Below, piece after piece: positions 13,794 to 27,200 of a stretch of 64,000 bases of DNA. Every line of letters starts with the position of its first letter. The first letter of the stretch is position 1. The stretch is from assembly GCA_005281725.1 (NCBI GenBank), contig SSBO01000012.1, positions 6,203,177 through 6,267,176 of the forward strand. The letters are read 5' to 3'. A model generated the notes under the pieces. It was not told where the DNA came from. It saw only the letters and a list, made by a program, of their open reading frames with translations, and did not search any database. The translations under genes and the position numbers were made by a program. Origin of the DNA: Wuchereria bancrofti. Lineage: Eukaryota; Nematoda; Chromadorea; Rhabditida; Onchocercidae.

Positions 13794-15509
13794 GCAAAAC
13801 TCTGCCAGTTCGTAAGCGCAACTGCCTAGATAACAAGTCAGTGCACGCGGGTCAAAATGAAGGCTGAATACAAAGGAAAAAGTTTGCCCATCACAAAAAA
13901 AATAAAAAAGCAAACACGAATTGCACGAAGACCCTAATCATAAAATAAAGTACATGGCTTAATCTAAGCCACAATTTAGTTTACAACTTATTCCGCTCAC
14001 AACAGAAAGATAACTCACAATGCAAAAGTTTAAAGCCAGTGCAATATGTTTTGGAAGGTGTCAGTTGTTCAACATTAAAAGATGCGAATAAATAAAATCA
14101 TTATTTACTTGAGTCGAGCCTAGTAACATTTCACGTAAAGTGATTCATCGAAAACATTAATAATGGCGCGCATTTAGTTTAAGGCAACTCACAAACAGGC
14201 AACAAAAAACAACATTGAATCGAATCTATTAGTAAAATGAACATAAAAACAATAAGGTCAAAAAACTACATAGCTAGTAAACAGCAGATAATGCCATTAT
14301 CAGCAAAGGAATATAACCCATGGGTTCTTCCTAATATATGTTTTGAATTATAAACAGGCAACAAGAAATAATGACGACCATACCTCATATTAATTGTAGT
14401 AGCCTCTCCCACCTACTAGCTAGCTCACTTCTTACTACCCAAGAGTATTATTGCACAGAAAATTATTTGCTCGAATTTAACTTGTTCGCAGCGTCCTAGT
14501 AAAAAGGTAACTCTTTCTATAGTTAAATTCTATTACAAACTGATTTTGACCGGTGCAACTCGACTCCTCACTCCTAAGCCATGAAACACTGCGTAAAATG
14601 AAAAAAAAAAATGCAAATGTCACTGACTAAGCACATAAGGAAAGGAATATACTCCCAAAATTAAGGAACATACTGACCAAATACTGAGAATATGTAACGA
14701 CACTACCCTCTCGAATTCCGAAAATCCCACCTCACGACCAGCTCTAAAAGAAAAAATGGAATGAATCTAATAGAGTACTTATTTTTGCAGAAAACAATGC
14801 AATTTGTGAGCCAATTCAACAGCCAGATATAATTGCAAAACTAGCAAGCAGACATTAACCTTGCGAAACCCATATTAAGTACTGAAGGCAGAAGTAGTAA
14901 TCATTTCAAAAGTCGATAACGTGTAACCTCTTCGAACTTTTTTCATTCACTAAAAATATTCACCGTCCAGGTAGTTCAGATAAAATCAAAGACGCTTTTG
15001 TTTAGCACTCGCCAATTTGATTATAACTGGCCGTCAATTCAAATGCTACAGTCCAAACAAACTAATGAATATAGAAAAACATGAATAGGACTTTTATCAC
15101 ATGTGAAACAAGAACCTATGAAGTATGAAAGTGAAGAAATGCAAAAGTGATACAAATGAATCAATCGCCTAATGACACGAACAATGTTGTTCAAAAACTA
15201 GAGCAAGTAAAAATCAGCTGCCGATGAGATCAGAATAACAATGAACATTAATATAAATGGAAATGAACACGAATTTTAAGCACGATGAACCATAATAAAC
15301 TTTTCTCATCACCATAACATCCCAGCTAAAGCCATTCGACCGAATGTGCGCCATTATAAACAAATATACAGTTCGAATACACATGTCTTACTCATTGATT
15401 ATAATGCAAAAAGATCCAGCCACATTATTACGCCATTTCAGTTCCTTCTTTAACATATTATTCTGCCTGAGATCCACAACTAAATCAGAATAAAATATAA
15501 CAACTGAAA
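13794..15509. other. Intergenic stretch, no gene seen
   Basis: AT-rich DNA between the SETD4-like 5' end and the PHYHIP-like 3' end, which are both on the minus strand. No open frame above background and no RNA gene was recognised. It should contain the promoter of the SETD4-like gene and the 3' UTR of the PHYHIP-like gene. Confidence 0.5.
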
Positions 15510-18500
15510 CTATCGCACAAGACAGTTTTGCGACAAAAATGTTGAGCGTATTGAAAACTGCCTCGCATCATTCAACAAACGTTCAATCTTTGATATGCCA
15601 TTGCCCATACTATCAACGAATGCTTTCAGACATTTTTTAACATCTTGCATTTCCTCACATAAATCTTGCGCATCAAGACGCTGCATGATTTCTTCAGGTG
15701 ACTCGAGTTTCCTTTTTCTTCTTCCTTCACTGTCGCTTTCCTGTAAACTCCAAAAATACTGATCACTGATTGAATCCTTCACTGACAACAGGAACGATTT
15801 CAGTAAAATTTCTTTTTGATCACGTTCACCTACTTTTCGTTAAAATCCTGTGCTCATGTCTACATGATAATGTTAGTACCAGTATCCAGCAGTCGCCATA
15901 TCCAGTAACTTGTACAATTGTTTACTGCCAGAAAATTTGCTCCCATCTATAAGAATTCATTATCGTTTCTTACCTGCTTACTACTTTCATTCTCTGTATC
16001 CTGTGAGCATTGTTCAACCACAGAATCGATGATGGAACAGATCGTCTCGATTAAATCAGCCGATTCACTTATGTTTTCATTGCCAAATCTTTTCCGTTCC
16101 AAATACAGAAGCAATTCAAATGTTGAATTAAGCTTCGTTGAGGCAATTTTAGCGGCAGAACTATTTTTCTGTGGATACAAATTGCACATCTGACATTGCT
16201 AAAATGGTACTTAATGGAAACAATTAAAAATAATTCATGTATGAAATTACAAATCGATTCATATCAATTTTCTGTAAGCTGAAAGATTCAACAGCTGTCT
16301 AGTTAATGTTTTCGTAAGATGCTGAAAAATATCAGACAGGCACTTCTATTTTTTAAGAGAACTCATAAAGGAACAAACCTTATTATGAGGTAAGCCTCCC
16401 ACACGTGATGTGCCTGCACCAGTTGCGGTGATTGCATCAAATCGACCCCAGTTGAGTGGTACATTTTCTGTATAATATATCTCTACCCAAACATTTTTAT
16501 TTACCCAAAATTCGGGCTCAAACATTGGAGGTCTGAATACAATCCGTAAAAATGGATTGGAATCTGGAGCCAACTTAATCAAGCGTTGCATACAAAAAAT
16601 ATCAGTCTGAAATAGCGGACCTTCTACAAAACGCTGCTGAAAGTTACAGCAAAAGACAACACGAAAAGGAATAAAAATGAAATCTTATTTAAATATCTGA
16701 TATGTTTCACAAAAATAATAAAAATCGACATAACTCACATCTGAATGTTTCTCGCAGATTACAACAGTAACATAATGTGTTATATAGTTGCAGTAGAAAT
16801 CGCAAAAGTACATGTTTACACGAGATGGGTCAAGTAGCGTCATGGCTGGCACTAACATTCGAACATTGCCAAAAGGCGAGTGGGTTGGCAAACTTCCGTC
16901 AGGCAACAGCCGAGCGGAAAAAAATAGACCTATAATTGTCGTTGTAGATTGGTAGACACTTTTTACAGTAACAAAAAAACCTCAAGAGAACTCAATCTCA
17001 TTTTCGAGCAAATTCTTGTGATATACACAAGTATGGACACTACAGTCTTTCTGCAATATATGGTAGTAACATTCCAAATGTGTAAAGCAGTCTCCAACAA
17101 AACACATATTTCTATAATTTTCATAATGACAACTACATAAACGTACCGCTTATAGCACCATTAATTGACGATGCTGCCTGACCATTATTATCCTTCATGT
17201 ATTTTTCCATTATTCCACCACGGTGAAACTAATAAAAATTACGTATAAAGCGAATTTATCACAAAATTGAATTCTCTCTCAATAACTTATCTGACGAGAG
17301 TTTTACTAACGCTTGCTGTTGCGTATACCAATTATGACTGTAAAAACAAAATTTCATTGAAAAATGATAACAAAAGTACTATCATGTAAGTAATTCTGGT
17401 CACCTCAAACTATTTAAACTACATAATGCAGAAAAAAAAACTGTAATACACTGTAAAGTTCATACATACATCTGAATACCTGTATATCGTCATAATAAAT
17501 CTTTGGCTTGCAACGATAAAGGAAGCGGAACGAATGCATAACTGTCCCTACGAAATCTAAGGACTTCTTGTAAAGCGATTGCATTTCTTCTGCTGAGAAA
17601 ACTAAAATAAACCATCACTGCAAAACCACTTTTCTTTCAGTAAACTTAGCGCCATCTTTCATATATTTGTTTCATACTTGAAGCATAACCACGAACCTGC
17701 TTTCATACAAGTCGTTCCAAGAGCAACAATAGTATTATTTGCATCGCGTGCGGATAATTCAAGCTGAAAAATGATTTTATTGAAGCCGACAGTGTTACTG
17801 TTCAAAATTCTGTCTAAAAAATTTCTTTCACATCAGTAACACATTACATGGCTCAAATCAACATTCAACATTACTACTTACCTTATATACTGTACCCGGT
17901 GTAGTTCTTAATTTGTACGACACAATGTGTGCTGGGAAATCATATGTGTCGCACTTAACCCCTTCCCAAACTTCCAATTTGTATGCATATTTCAGCGTTT
18001 CTGAAATTGATTTAGAACTGCTGATAAGAATGAATCCGAATAACTTCTTATAAAAAAGTTAAAATGTGTGGGGTACTGTTACTAACTGGCATTCCGAATA
18101 CATAAACATAATCTTACATTTACGGCTCTAGTTATCTTCTGATTCCCTAAATCCTCCTATTCTTACTACCTGAGTTGAACATTTCTGATGCCAACTAATT
18201 ACTTATTCAGCTCCAGAATACCAACGATAGAAAACTTCCAAAAAAGCTTTCACGTGATTTCACAAAGAACAAACTCGGGACCGCCGGTGACTTCCATTCT
18301 ATGTTACATTTTAGTGCTGAGGTTTGAACACTGATATTTATTGGTGTAGGGCGCGGGGGTGCAGAAAAATCTTGGTACAGTGGTACATTGGGAGGTCGTA
18401 CGGGACGCAGTGGTGGAGGTGGCATTCCTGGACCTGGAAAAACATATTACTTATTACTGCATTAAATCTGTTCATGCTTCCACTATTTTAAGCACATTTT

Positions 18501-19008
18501 CCTTCGTTTTAATATGAACATTATAAAACTATATTCATCCCACTGAACATTTTTTCTATACTCAGTGATTTCTGACTAGATACTAAAAGACTTCTTAAAT
18601 ATTTTTTGCATAAACTGCTTTAGGACCAATAATTTCAAAGTTTAATGGAAAGATTCTAACAAATACCAAACGAAGAGAATCTGACAGTTACATATGAGGA
18701 TCACGACTACTTCTATGCTGTAGAATGACTGATATACAACGTCTGTCAGCAGTTTTATTGATTTTACTGCACTGTAAAAAAAACCAACCAGCATGTGGAG
18801 TCACAAGTTCAAGCGGTATTCTTGGTACACGAAATGGAGGTGGAATGCCCATGCGTACCATATTTATATCTGGTTTCATAAATGGCGGTGGCATGTCCGG
18901 CGGACGAGCATAGGGAAGTGGAAAACGTGGCGGTCGGCGCTGCCATGACAGTACCGGTCGGTAGGTCGACCCTATTTCAGGATATGGAAAGTCGGGTTCG
19001 CTCCACAT
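15510..19008 (-). CDS. PHYHIP/PHYHIPL-like FN3 protein with extended termini
   Basis: Homologue of phytanoyl-CoA hydroxylase-interacting proteins, whose biochemical role is poorly known. About 576 aa from exons 18789-19008, about 18254-18433, 17882-18000, 17697-17763, about 17466-17592, 17307-17337, 17147-17228, 16739-16929, 16379-16636, 15974-16198, 15510-15740. The first 110 residues are rich in Pro, Arg and Met (runs such as PPRFPLPYARPPDMPPP). An FN3-like domain follows (INISVQTSALKCNIEW ... LELSARD). Next comes the diagnostic C-terminal domain: EKYMKDNNGQ, GLFFSARLLPDG, SPFGNVRMLVPA, YFCDFYCNYITHYV, EIYYTENVPLNWG and the CxxC pair QMCNLYPQ. Vertebrate PHYHIPL ends just after that CxxC; this protein runs on for about 145 residues, including a basic GRRKRKLESPEE patch and helical acidic sequence. 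The N-terminal Met is uncertain because the frame stays open a little upstream of it. The donors near 18254 and 17466 have alternatives. Confidence 0.85.
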
Positions 19009-19026
19009 TCTAGCTTGAATGTGCAC

Positions 19027-20074
19027 AACTTTATCATGTACTGTTACCTTCAGTTATCCTAAAACCAACATCATAATGTCCATCAAGTACGGTGAGTACT
19101 GACTTGTTCCGCCGCAATTGTACCATATGACTTTAAATATCACGGAAGAAAGTAATAATGAACAAAAAAGAAGGGATGTGAGGGATATTTCAATAACTAA
19201 AATGCCACTAATCTGATGAATAGCTAACAAACAGCCAAGCGGACACGCTCATATCAAGGAAGCACATATCACATACCGAGTTTGGTATAATCCTGGACAC
19301 TGTCATCTCACCGTACACACCTGATATTTAAGAGATTTTTGTAACAGATCGCTAGGAATCGTTGCAAGATCCAAATTGTTTTTGGTAGCGCAAAGTCTGA
19401 TGCTCTTCTCATTATCCCGTTTAGCCTTGGCTGATTTATTTGAATGTTAATAGAGTAGGAAACAGCAGATAAATTAGGAAAGAATTAATGAATATGCAGA
19501 AAAAACACTTAGTCACTGGTTTATCCACAAATACTAATTTGCAAACCATTTATCGATATTTGCACTCTCCTACTAAATAATTGGCGTTTTATTTGAAAAA
19601 AAAAAAAGTCAAAATAAAAACTGAACTGCAACAACCCCAGAAAGGCAAGAAGCGGAAGGACAACCAAAATCTGTAAGCTCGCTCATAAGTGGGCGCAATT
19701 AGCAGAGTTGCTCGATCATATGCTTTCAACAGCATATTCATTTATTATTGATAAGCATATGGAATTCTTTTCAAAGAATCTGTAATGATATAGTAGTTGC
19801 AGCCAAAGTAAGATTAGTACTCATGAATTCCAGCCAAGGAAACACCCATCCATTCGATAGACCGATAAAACAATTGCAGAAGAGTTGTGTGTGTACCTGT
19901 CCCGCTTCAGTAGTAAAAGTGCGTAACGGTAATCACATCGGCAGCGCAACATATTATGGCATATGGAATAACGTTGCTATTATAAGATTGCTCATCAGGA
20001 TATTTTCTGTTGTTAAAAGAGTAATTATTACTGGTTTTTTGTTTTTTGTCTTTTTCCTCTTTGTAAAGCAATGA
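19027..20074. other. Upstream stretch of the PHYHIP-like gene
   Basis: A TGGTTTTAG acceptor on the minus strand near 19067 may be the trans-splice site or a 5' exon junction of the PHYHIP-like gene. Beyond that no coding exon could be supported. The plus-strand frame at 19748-20074 looks random. Confidence 0.4.
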
Positions 20075-20080
20075 TTTATT
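20075..20080 (-). other. Poly(A) signal for the 20.1-20.4 kb candidate gene
   Basis: AATAAA on the minus strand starts two bases after the TAA at 20083-20085. This makes the candidate reading frame more likely to be a true 3' end. Confidence 0.4.
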
Positions 20081-20082
20081 AA

Positions 20083-20449
20083 TTAGTCGGCATCAGAATT
20101 GTCCATCTTATTATTATTGGTTGTTTTTTTATTAGACTCTTTAGAAAACCACAAATCTCTCGATTTAGAAATCCAACAGATGTGGTTGTCTCCCTTTCCT
20201 TTCGGTACTTGGATTTTGTGGTTCCACTCTTTGCTTAAGGTAAAATCACAGCAGATAAATCTCAGAGACTTTAGAATGTCCACAACTCATTTCTTTCTTG
20301 ATGTTACGCGCCTTGACTCGAAATGCTGCTTCAAGGGATTTGAAAACATCGACAGGTGCGGAGGTTTTGATTTCCACAGAAGACAAAATCCTAAGATAAA
20401 GAAAGGAAAATGAGTGATTAAGCATACATATCGAGAAGAGTGATTTCAC
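20083..20449 (-). CDS. Candidate 3' end of an unrecognised minus-strand gene
   Basis: I do not recognise this protein. Two overlapping minus-strand frames look coding. The upstream one, after a CTTTATCTTAG acceptor near 20392, reads VEIKTSAPVDVFKSLEAAF and then VKARNIKKEM, a helical, charged stretch. The downstream one reads KEWNHKIQVPKGKGDNH and ends KKTTNNNKMDNSDAD before a stop with an immediately following AATAAA. They are in different frames. Joining them needs a short intron (36-45 bases) around 20235-20275 that I could not place exactly, or one of the two frames is chance. No upstream exons were found between 20450 and 22500. Confidence 0.3.
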
Positions 20450-22531
20450 GGTAAAAGTACAACACGTAAGAGAATATTACAATAGCAAGAATTATAGTAA
20501 AGCACTTCCCAATTAATAAAAAAGCTGGAATGAACATGATGTTTGAGCGAGAAGTATGGAATATGAACAGACCAGGTAGCATCATGTGGCTGAAATCGTG
20601 AATTTGGTCACAAGCATTTGAAAGTTAATTATCGTAACTGCGAGTGCTTCATTTCGTTTATATAAACGGGTAGCATTACAATCGCTCGTTTTCTTCCCGA
20701 ATAAGAGGCTGACTAAGAGGCCCGAATAAGACATTAACGTCAGCAATAATCTGAATGGCGCTTCGCTTTAACTGCGGAATAGATATAGTTTTCGCAATGC
20801 TGAAGAATGTGAGCTAGTGACCAGGAAGGCTTTAAATAGTGGCCGTGTTTTCTAATACAAACGAGTTATTAATTTCAGTCAACGAAGTCGTGCTTAAAAT
20901 CATTTTTAAATTATCGTCCAATTTGTACTCTTGGAAACCTGATGAATCTGACTGTATATATTGTGCGAAATGAAAACCAAAGAGCAGTTCGGTTTGAATG
21001 TAATTATTGATTGATGGATCTCAAATAGAGTGGCAAGGAATCAAAATATTAGACGTTTTCAAGAACACTTTCAACATCTTTTTGGATAGCATGATTCTAC
21101 AAAATTATTCCCGGTGATTAGATTGGTTCTCTGAGAAGATTTAGATGCTACCTAGGTCAATCCCATGAGTGATAGGCCAATGGCGAAGCTCATCTAAACC
21201 AGAAAACTTGCATACAAACCCGAGTGGCGTGAGAAATAGGCAGTGCACGGGATCCATTCTCTTAAATCCAATGGTTTTGAAGAATCTCGCCATTTCTCGT
21301 CCTCACCCTCGATGACCACTTATACAAACTCCAGATTCGACTATTCTCCACCAACGTCGACGATTGTCCCATAGAACGAATAAAATTTTCAAAAAGGGTC
21401 TACGCAGCATCGCTCGAACCATCGAATTTTCTGAATAAGTCGCAATCGATTATCTGTGCGTAATGTTCAGCCTAAATCTGGATTGCTGATTGTGGGAGGT
21501 GGTGTTCGGGAGCGTGGGAGGAGGTGGGCAAGGGGGAGTCAGGGTACTGATTTGTGGTTTGCTTTTCAGAGTGGTGACCGAGAAGTATATTCTCTACTCC
21601 CTTGGTCGTCGATGGTGCTGACCAGGTTTGGACAGGCTAGATGCGCGATTTGTTATGTATCTCCCGAATAGGGACCATTTACAAAGAAATACTCTAATTA
21701 TCACTTGATTAAAAATAAAGGCAATGTAATTTGTGGTTTTCCCCATTACGACACATTTCGTTTGCTGTTCTCTATTGTTTGGTTGACTACTCTGGGGAAA
21801 TCTGAGGCCTCAATATTTGCTTCTTAAGATATAAGTCTGTATTAACTCTGGTGTCGATTCTCAAACTGTTGTATGTTATGGCGTCACAAAGATGGTGTTG
21901 AATATGTAGGCTGGATTAATGTTCACTTTTATATTATACGTGTATTGACGGTTGGTTAAGTGTGTTTAAAAGATGTTTTTTGTCCCATATCGCGGATGTG
22001 CCTTTCAAATTCATGAAGGAAGGCTCTCGTTTTTTGGGGAAAAGATCGTGTGAACCATATCCGTTTATTTGTGTTTGCAGAGGTAGAGGAGTTCGGGAAA
22101 GACCTCGGAGTGGTACGTTCGGGTTGGTGCCTCGGTTGCTGGATAGATTGTGCCCGAGTGTCTATTGTCTGGTACGTTAATCTAGATCACAGTATTACTG
22201 CTGGCACTATGTACTTTTTTGATCTAATTCTGATTCTGGAAATAAACTTTCATTAATTGGACTGTAAGACCTGTAGGATTGTTTTGTAGTGCATATTCTA
22301 CTGGCGTATCAACTGTGTGCTCAAACTACTGTGCCTAAGGTGGATTGCAATACTGATGCGGAACCATTTCGTTTAATCCATTGCATATAAGCCTGGAAGC
22401 AGTAATTGCCTTGGGTTATTTCTTTTTTTTTCAAGAGAAGTTTGAGGTCTTGGTATACTAGCTGATGTTAGGGGTATCGTAGAATTGGTTTTCTTTCCAT
22501 GTATGTGTTAATTTTTAGTGATATCTTTTGT
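20450..22531. other. Divergent intergenic stretch upstream of plp-1
   Basis: No supported coding region. A locally G-rich segment near 21490-21540 and another near 22080-22150 stand out from the AT-rich surroundings and may belong to the plp-1 promoter or 5' leader. This cannot be shown from sequence alone. Confidence 0.4.
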
Positions 22532-22533
22532 AG
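22532..22533 (+). other. Possible trans-splice acceptor of plp-1
   Basis: ATATCTTTTGTAG ends 21 bases before the plp-1 ATG, with no coding exon to join upstream. Confidence 0.35.
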
Positions 22534-22554
22534 TTGTCATCTCGTTAATTGGCG

Positions 22555-24254
22555 ATGTCAGACGGCAGCAGTGGTGATGATCGGCATCCTCCACATGGAG
22601 AGCAAGAACTTGCAAGCAAAATGTTGCAAGTGCAGAGTAAACGGTTTTATGTTGATGTCAAGCAAAATAACCGAGGTCGTTTTATCAAACTTGCGGAAGT
22701 GAGTTCACGAAAATTAGATCAGCAGGTTAAATTAGCGTTGGGTTGCAAAGTAGTCGTGGTTATTTCAGATTATCATGCTTTTGTGTGGAAAAGAAAAAAT
22801 ATTTTCTGTTTAATTGAATCTGAAACTGTGCTGATCTGTTCCACATAACTCTCCTTGGGACTAATCTTGCTCAAGTTTTTAGTGCTAGACATCGTATAGT
22901 GCGATTTAATTCAGGTTGGCTTAGGAGGTCGAAAAAGCCGTTTGATATTGTCAATGAACGCAGCAGTTGCGTTTCGTGATCATCTTGATAAATTTGTCAA
23001 GTTCTTTGATGGTCTAGGTATTTCGTATATTTCATCTTCGTCAGTGTTTTTTTTTTCTTTTCGAAACTTATGCGATTGTTGAAGTTTATTACTTCTAAAT
23101 TAGTTAAAATGTTTTCACTTTCTGCATGTAGTAAACGTAGTAAAACTAGGTAGTGGGAACTTTATTTTTATTAAGTTGTCGGAACTGAAATTTTCCAGTA
23201 CAAATAGAAGGGTAGGAAGTTCCGAAGAAATTAGAAAAATTTGTTCTGAAGAATTTCGCGGAGACTGAGGTTATTGTTTTCCGACTCTACGTCTGTCATC
23301 AGCGAGTCCTTTTATTTTTTGTTGATAAATTTTGCTGGAAAAAAGGACCACAACTGATTTATTGCATACTACAGCTTCCGGCGACGAGCCAATTGTGAGT
23401 GAAAATGGGCAATTGAAATCAGAAATAATCGTTCACGAGTCGCGCCGATATTACCTTAGTTTGAAAGAAAATCAAAGAGGGCGTTATTTACGTGTTTCTC
23501 AAAGAGTTTCGCGAAGCAGCTCAGGTCCTCGTTTACAAGTGAGTTTTCTAAGTGTGTAGTTTATGATTTAGAGCTAACAAAGTGATAAAGCAGGCATTGG
23601 TGACTGATGCGTCTAATGTTTGTAGATAGCATTACCTGCACCTGGCATGACTCAGCTTCGCGATGCACTGAATGAACTGATTGATAAATATGCAGAGGGA
23701 TATCTTAATGAAGTAAGTTGTTAACTTTTGTTGTAATTGGGAGGAGGTATTGAGAATTCTGCGATTTCTCTGGTTTTCCAGGTTTATGTTTCACATATGT
23801 TACAATCTTTTATAGAGTGATACAAACGTAGAGTTGCCCGAACCGAAACATGTACGCGCTGAAAACAATAAAATTTTCTATTTCGATGTTGGGCATAATG
23901 AGCGTGGCACGTTTGTACGTATATCCGAGGTATTTCTTTTATTGCGTTTTTTTTCTTTTGAATTTAGTCATTATCAGTCTTTCTGTTCAAACCTGCTAAG
24001 CCATATTTTGATGTTTTCTGTTGTGCTATTTCAAGATAAAGACACTTCTTTTCTTGTCGTCTTATTACTTCAATTTTTAGGTTAAGCAGATTTCTGGAAG
24101 TCGTTCTTCAATTGCAGTACCGATGAGCTCTTGGGGAGCCTTTCGAGATGTTCTAGCGGAACTGCAAGAAAAAATGATGGCTACAAAAGGAACCGAAAAT
24201 GATACTGAACGGACGATCAAGTCGGATATCAAGTTGGAGCATAATAAAGAATGA
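22555..24254 (+). CDS. plp-1: PUR-alpha single-stranded nucleic-acid binding protein (PLP-1)
   Basis: Sequence-specific ssDNA/RNA-binding protein of the Pur-alpha family, acting in transcription and RNA transport. Six exons join in phase to 261 aa: 22555-22698, 22915-23017, 23375-23538, 23626-23712, 23816-23929, 24081-24254. Three PUR repeats are clear. Repeat I is [20 protein letters not shown] with [17 protein letters not shown]. Repeat II is [20 protein letters not shown] with [13 protein letters not shown]. Repeat III is [20 protein letters not shown] with [16 protein letters not shown]. It lacks the glycine-rich N-terminus of vertebrate PURA (322 aa), which accounts for the shorter length. 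The ATG of [10 protein letters not shown] was chosen because it is the first Met after a T-rich acceptor. The acidic, lysine-rich tail ends in LEHNKE. Confidence 0.93.
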
Positions 24255-27200
24255 ATATTTTCTGTCGTGTTATTTTGACAAAGTTTGTAATGTTGAATTG
24301 TTGAGCTCTTTCGAAATTATTTTGTACCGCAATCATTGTGTTCCTCATAAGCAGCTTAGGAATAATAGAAAATGCTATTTTCCCTAAAGATCTGTTAGTC
24401 TTACACCACACAGATTTCTTGTGTGTTAAAGTAAGTCATCCATTATTATTTTGGGTTGATGTTAATCCCACCCTCCACTCATTCCTAATTCTTATTTTTG
24501 TTTCATTTTTGCTTGCAGTTGTCAATCATTATAAAGTACCTCAATAATAAGTTTGAATTTGACGTCTTGCTACTTCATAAAATTTTACTGGACTGAGTTT
24601 TCGTTAGTTTATAGATTCATGCTATTGTAGTTAATCCAATATCTAACTGCTTACTAAATTATTAGTTTGATCGTAAGGTGCGTGGTTCCAGCAAATTTGT
24701 AACTTAGTGCTCGCCTTATATTTTCATGCATTATAAGCATCGTCGTTGTTATTCATATGGTCTCTATCGATAGTTTTATCATGACCTCTTTTAGCAGCAG
24801 ATTCTTAGCTAATAGTTTCTTGGTTCTCGAGCCATAAGAAACCGTCTTGAGATGGTATTTTATTGTTTGTTTAGTATGTAATAATACTGTGAGCAGGACT
24901 ACTCTAGTCTTGAGAATTTTTGTTTATTTGGAAATGATGCATATGGGCATATTCACGTACATGCACATGTGCTCATGCATGTTCTTTTTCAAGAAGCGAG
25001 CTTTTTTGTAATATTTTGTATTTTGAAAAAGAAAAAGCATTTCACTGGATATGTATCTGATTGTGTAATTTGTTCTTTTAGATGTTTAAGTTAGTTCCAT
25101 ATGAGAATTTCCTATGTGAAATTTTCAGTGATTTTTTTTTTTGATGCGCCAATGTTCAGCGATCCTACATAGGAGACAGTTGTAATTCAGTTATAACACT
25201 AATTGGAGTAGTTTTTAATTTTGAGACTTTGTGATCTGGGAAATAAACATTATTGATATGTCGTATTTAGTAGTGTATCTGTGCAGCTTTTCGGTTATAC
25301 TTTCAAGCGAATGGTTATGGTTTGCGCATGGTTTTTCGGTATACTTCCACTTTTCTGTTGTGATCATGCGCCACCCGTTGGTCGTTTAAACTAGATGGAA
25401 ATTGTTGTTGGAGGTTGTCTTCGTAATGACGATGAGACTGCGCCAACAATGGTGTGCCTTCTTAATCTACGATATTCCACTTCAATAGCATGGGAACCAT
25501 TGGGACATATGGATTTTGGATCGGGAGTGGACAACGGATAAGGAGCCATTTTTCCTGGTCATCTGTACTTTTCGGTCATGTTGTCATCACTTTGATGACA
25601 TTCACTTGCAGTGCTTTCATAAGTATGCTGAACACTCATTAACGCCCTAACCATTCCGGAAATCACTTCTAGCACTGCATTCATCTTTGATTGAATTGAG
25701 AGAGATACCGGGACATTTGGTCGTGAGCCGCAATGTGATGCTGTTAAGTTCAAAGTAATCTTGGAGGTGTTCTTATTTCGTCTTTCTGGTTGATCGCTGA
25801 CATCACTGTTGGATTGAAACTACTGTAACATTATCTCCAGCCATTCATATCAGTTTCTGGTCAGAGCTGTGTGATCTAGAGATGCAGTTAATCGATTTCT
25901 ACAATAGGTGCATCTCTCAGTCCTCCTTGAAATAGTCATGAGATCAGCTTGTGACCGTCTTAACCCTGTGGGCAAATCATGACGATGTGATATTTTTTGG
26001 AGTTAGCTGTGTGCAGGAGGAGATTGGAAACACGCCATGATACGGTATATTGAGTATGTCTGCAAATGTCGTAAAATGAGCACCTTTGCCGTTAACTTTA
26101 TTAGCTAATTAACTATCTTCCTGAATAGGTTGTTCAGAGATGCAATTTACTGCGCTTCTTAGTTGGACCGTTGCATCCTTACTCCACTTTCTATGGCTCA
26201 GCTGTGTGTCACCCATGGGTCATCACTTATTCTCGTGCACTGAAGAGGACTCGCCAAAAGAGTCACTTATTCCGTGACTTCCTGTTCATCCTTTCTCCCA
26301 TAACAATGCTTGCATAACAGAAATACGCATATGGCCGTGAGCACATGTCAGCGAGGGTATTGGTTGTTAATAAAGTTGGAATGGGTTGCAACGCATGTTT
26401 GAAGGTTAGATGTGTAGCTGTTGGCGGGATATGGCATTTGTACCCTGCCTCTCTGCTCTTCCCTTCCCTTCCGTTCGTCCGCTGGCCCGGATCGTTTTCT
26501 AAAAGTTGCTAGAAACGATAAGGTGAACCTTTGCTGCGTAGATGTCCAGACAGGCAGGCTGAGGAAGGCGGAGCGGTTGTTCTTTTTGTGGTCACCATGA
26601 CATCTCCTTATCTCTCTTTGTGACTCATCTATTCATTGATCGTTACGGCAAGGGAGCAAGACGGACAGACAGAGGTGTTTTCCGTGTCAGTGTTGGCAGT
26701 ATAGGTGGGTGCTCGGCCATCAATAGTGTGGTGCTGGGAGTGGGTTGGAGAGGCTGGAGATGGTATTGGGTGCGCTGCTTGGTGAAGTGATGAGCGGGAT
26801 ATGGTAGTACTGAGTTGTAGAAGGGAAGCCTTTCCACTATCCACCGTACAGTTGCTCTTTTTTTAGGAGTCATTGCTGTGTAAATATTGTTCCCTATTTT
26901 GTAATATGTGAGTGATGAGGAAAAACTTGATTCGTGGTCCTTAGCATCTTTTCTGTGTAGGTGCAACAGTCTACGTTTTTGCAGATACCTAACTTTTTTT
27001 TTTATCGAAATACAAAAACATGTGAAACAGTACTGCCTATGAAACTGTTTTATGATGACACTAGATTACCTCAACCGTGTTGAGGGTGGACTGTAACATT
27101 ACTCTTACTGGTTGTTAAGGCCGGACTGGTTCTGATCAATGTCAGCTTGATCTTTCTGAAGTTGTCATTGCCATACGGATTAATTTCGTGACATACAGGA

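Noticed and set aside
26629..26966. Two overlapping minus-strand frames rich in Pro, Thr and His
   Set aside because: Low-complexity translation of a G/T-rich stretch, with no splice sites or family features.
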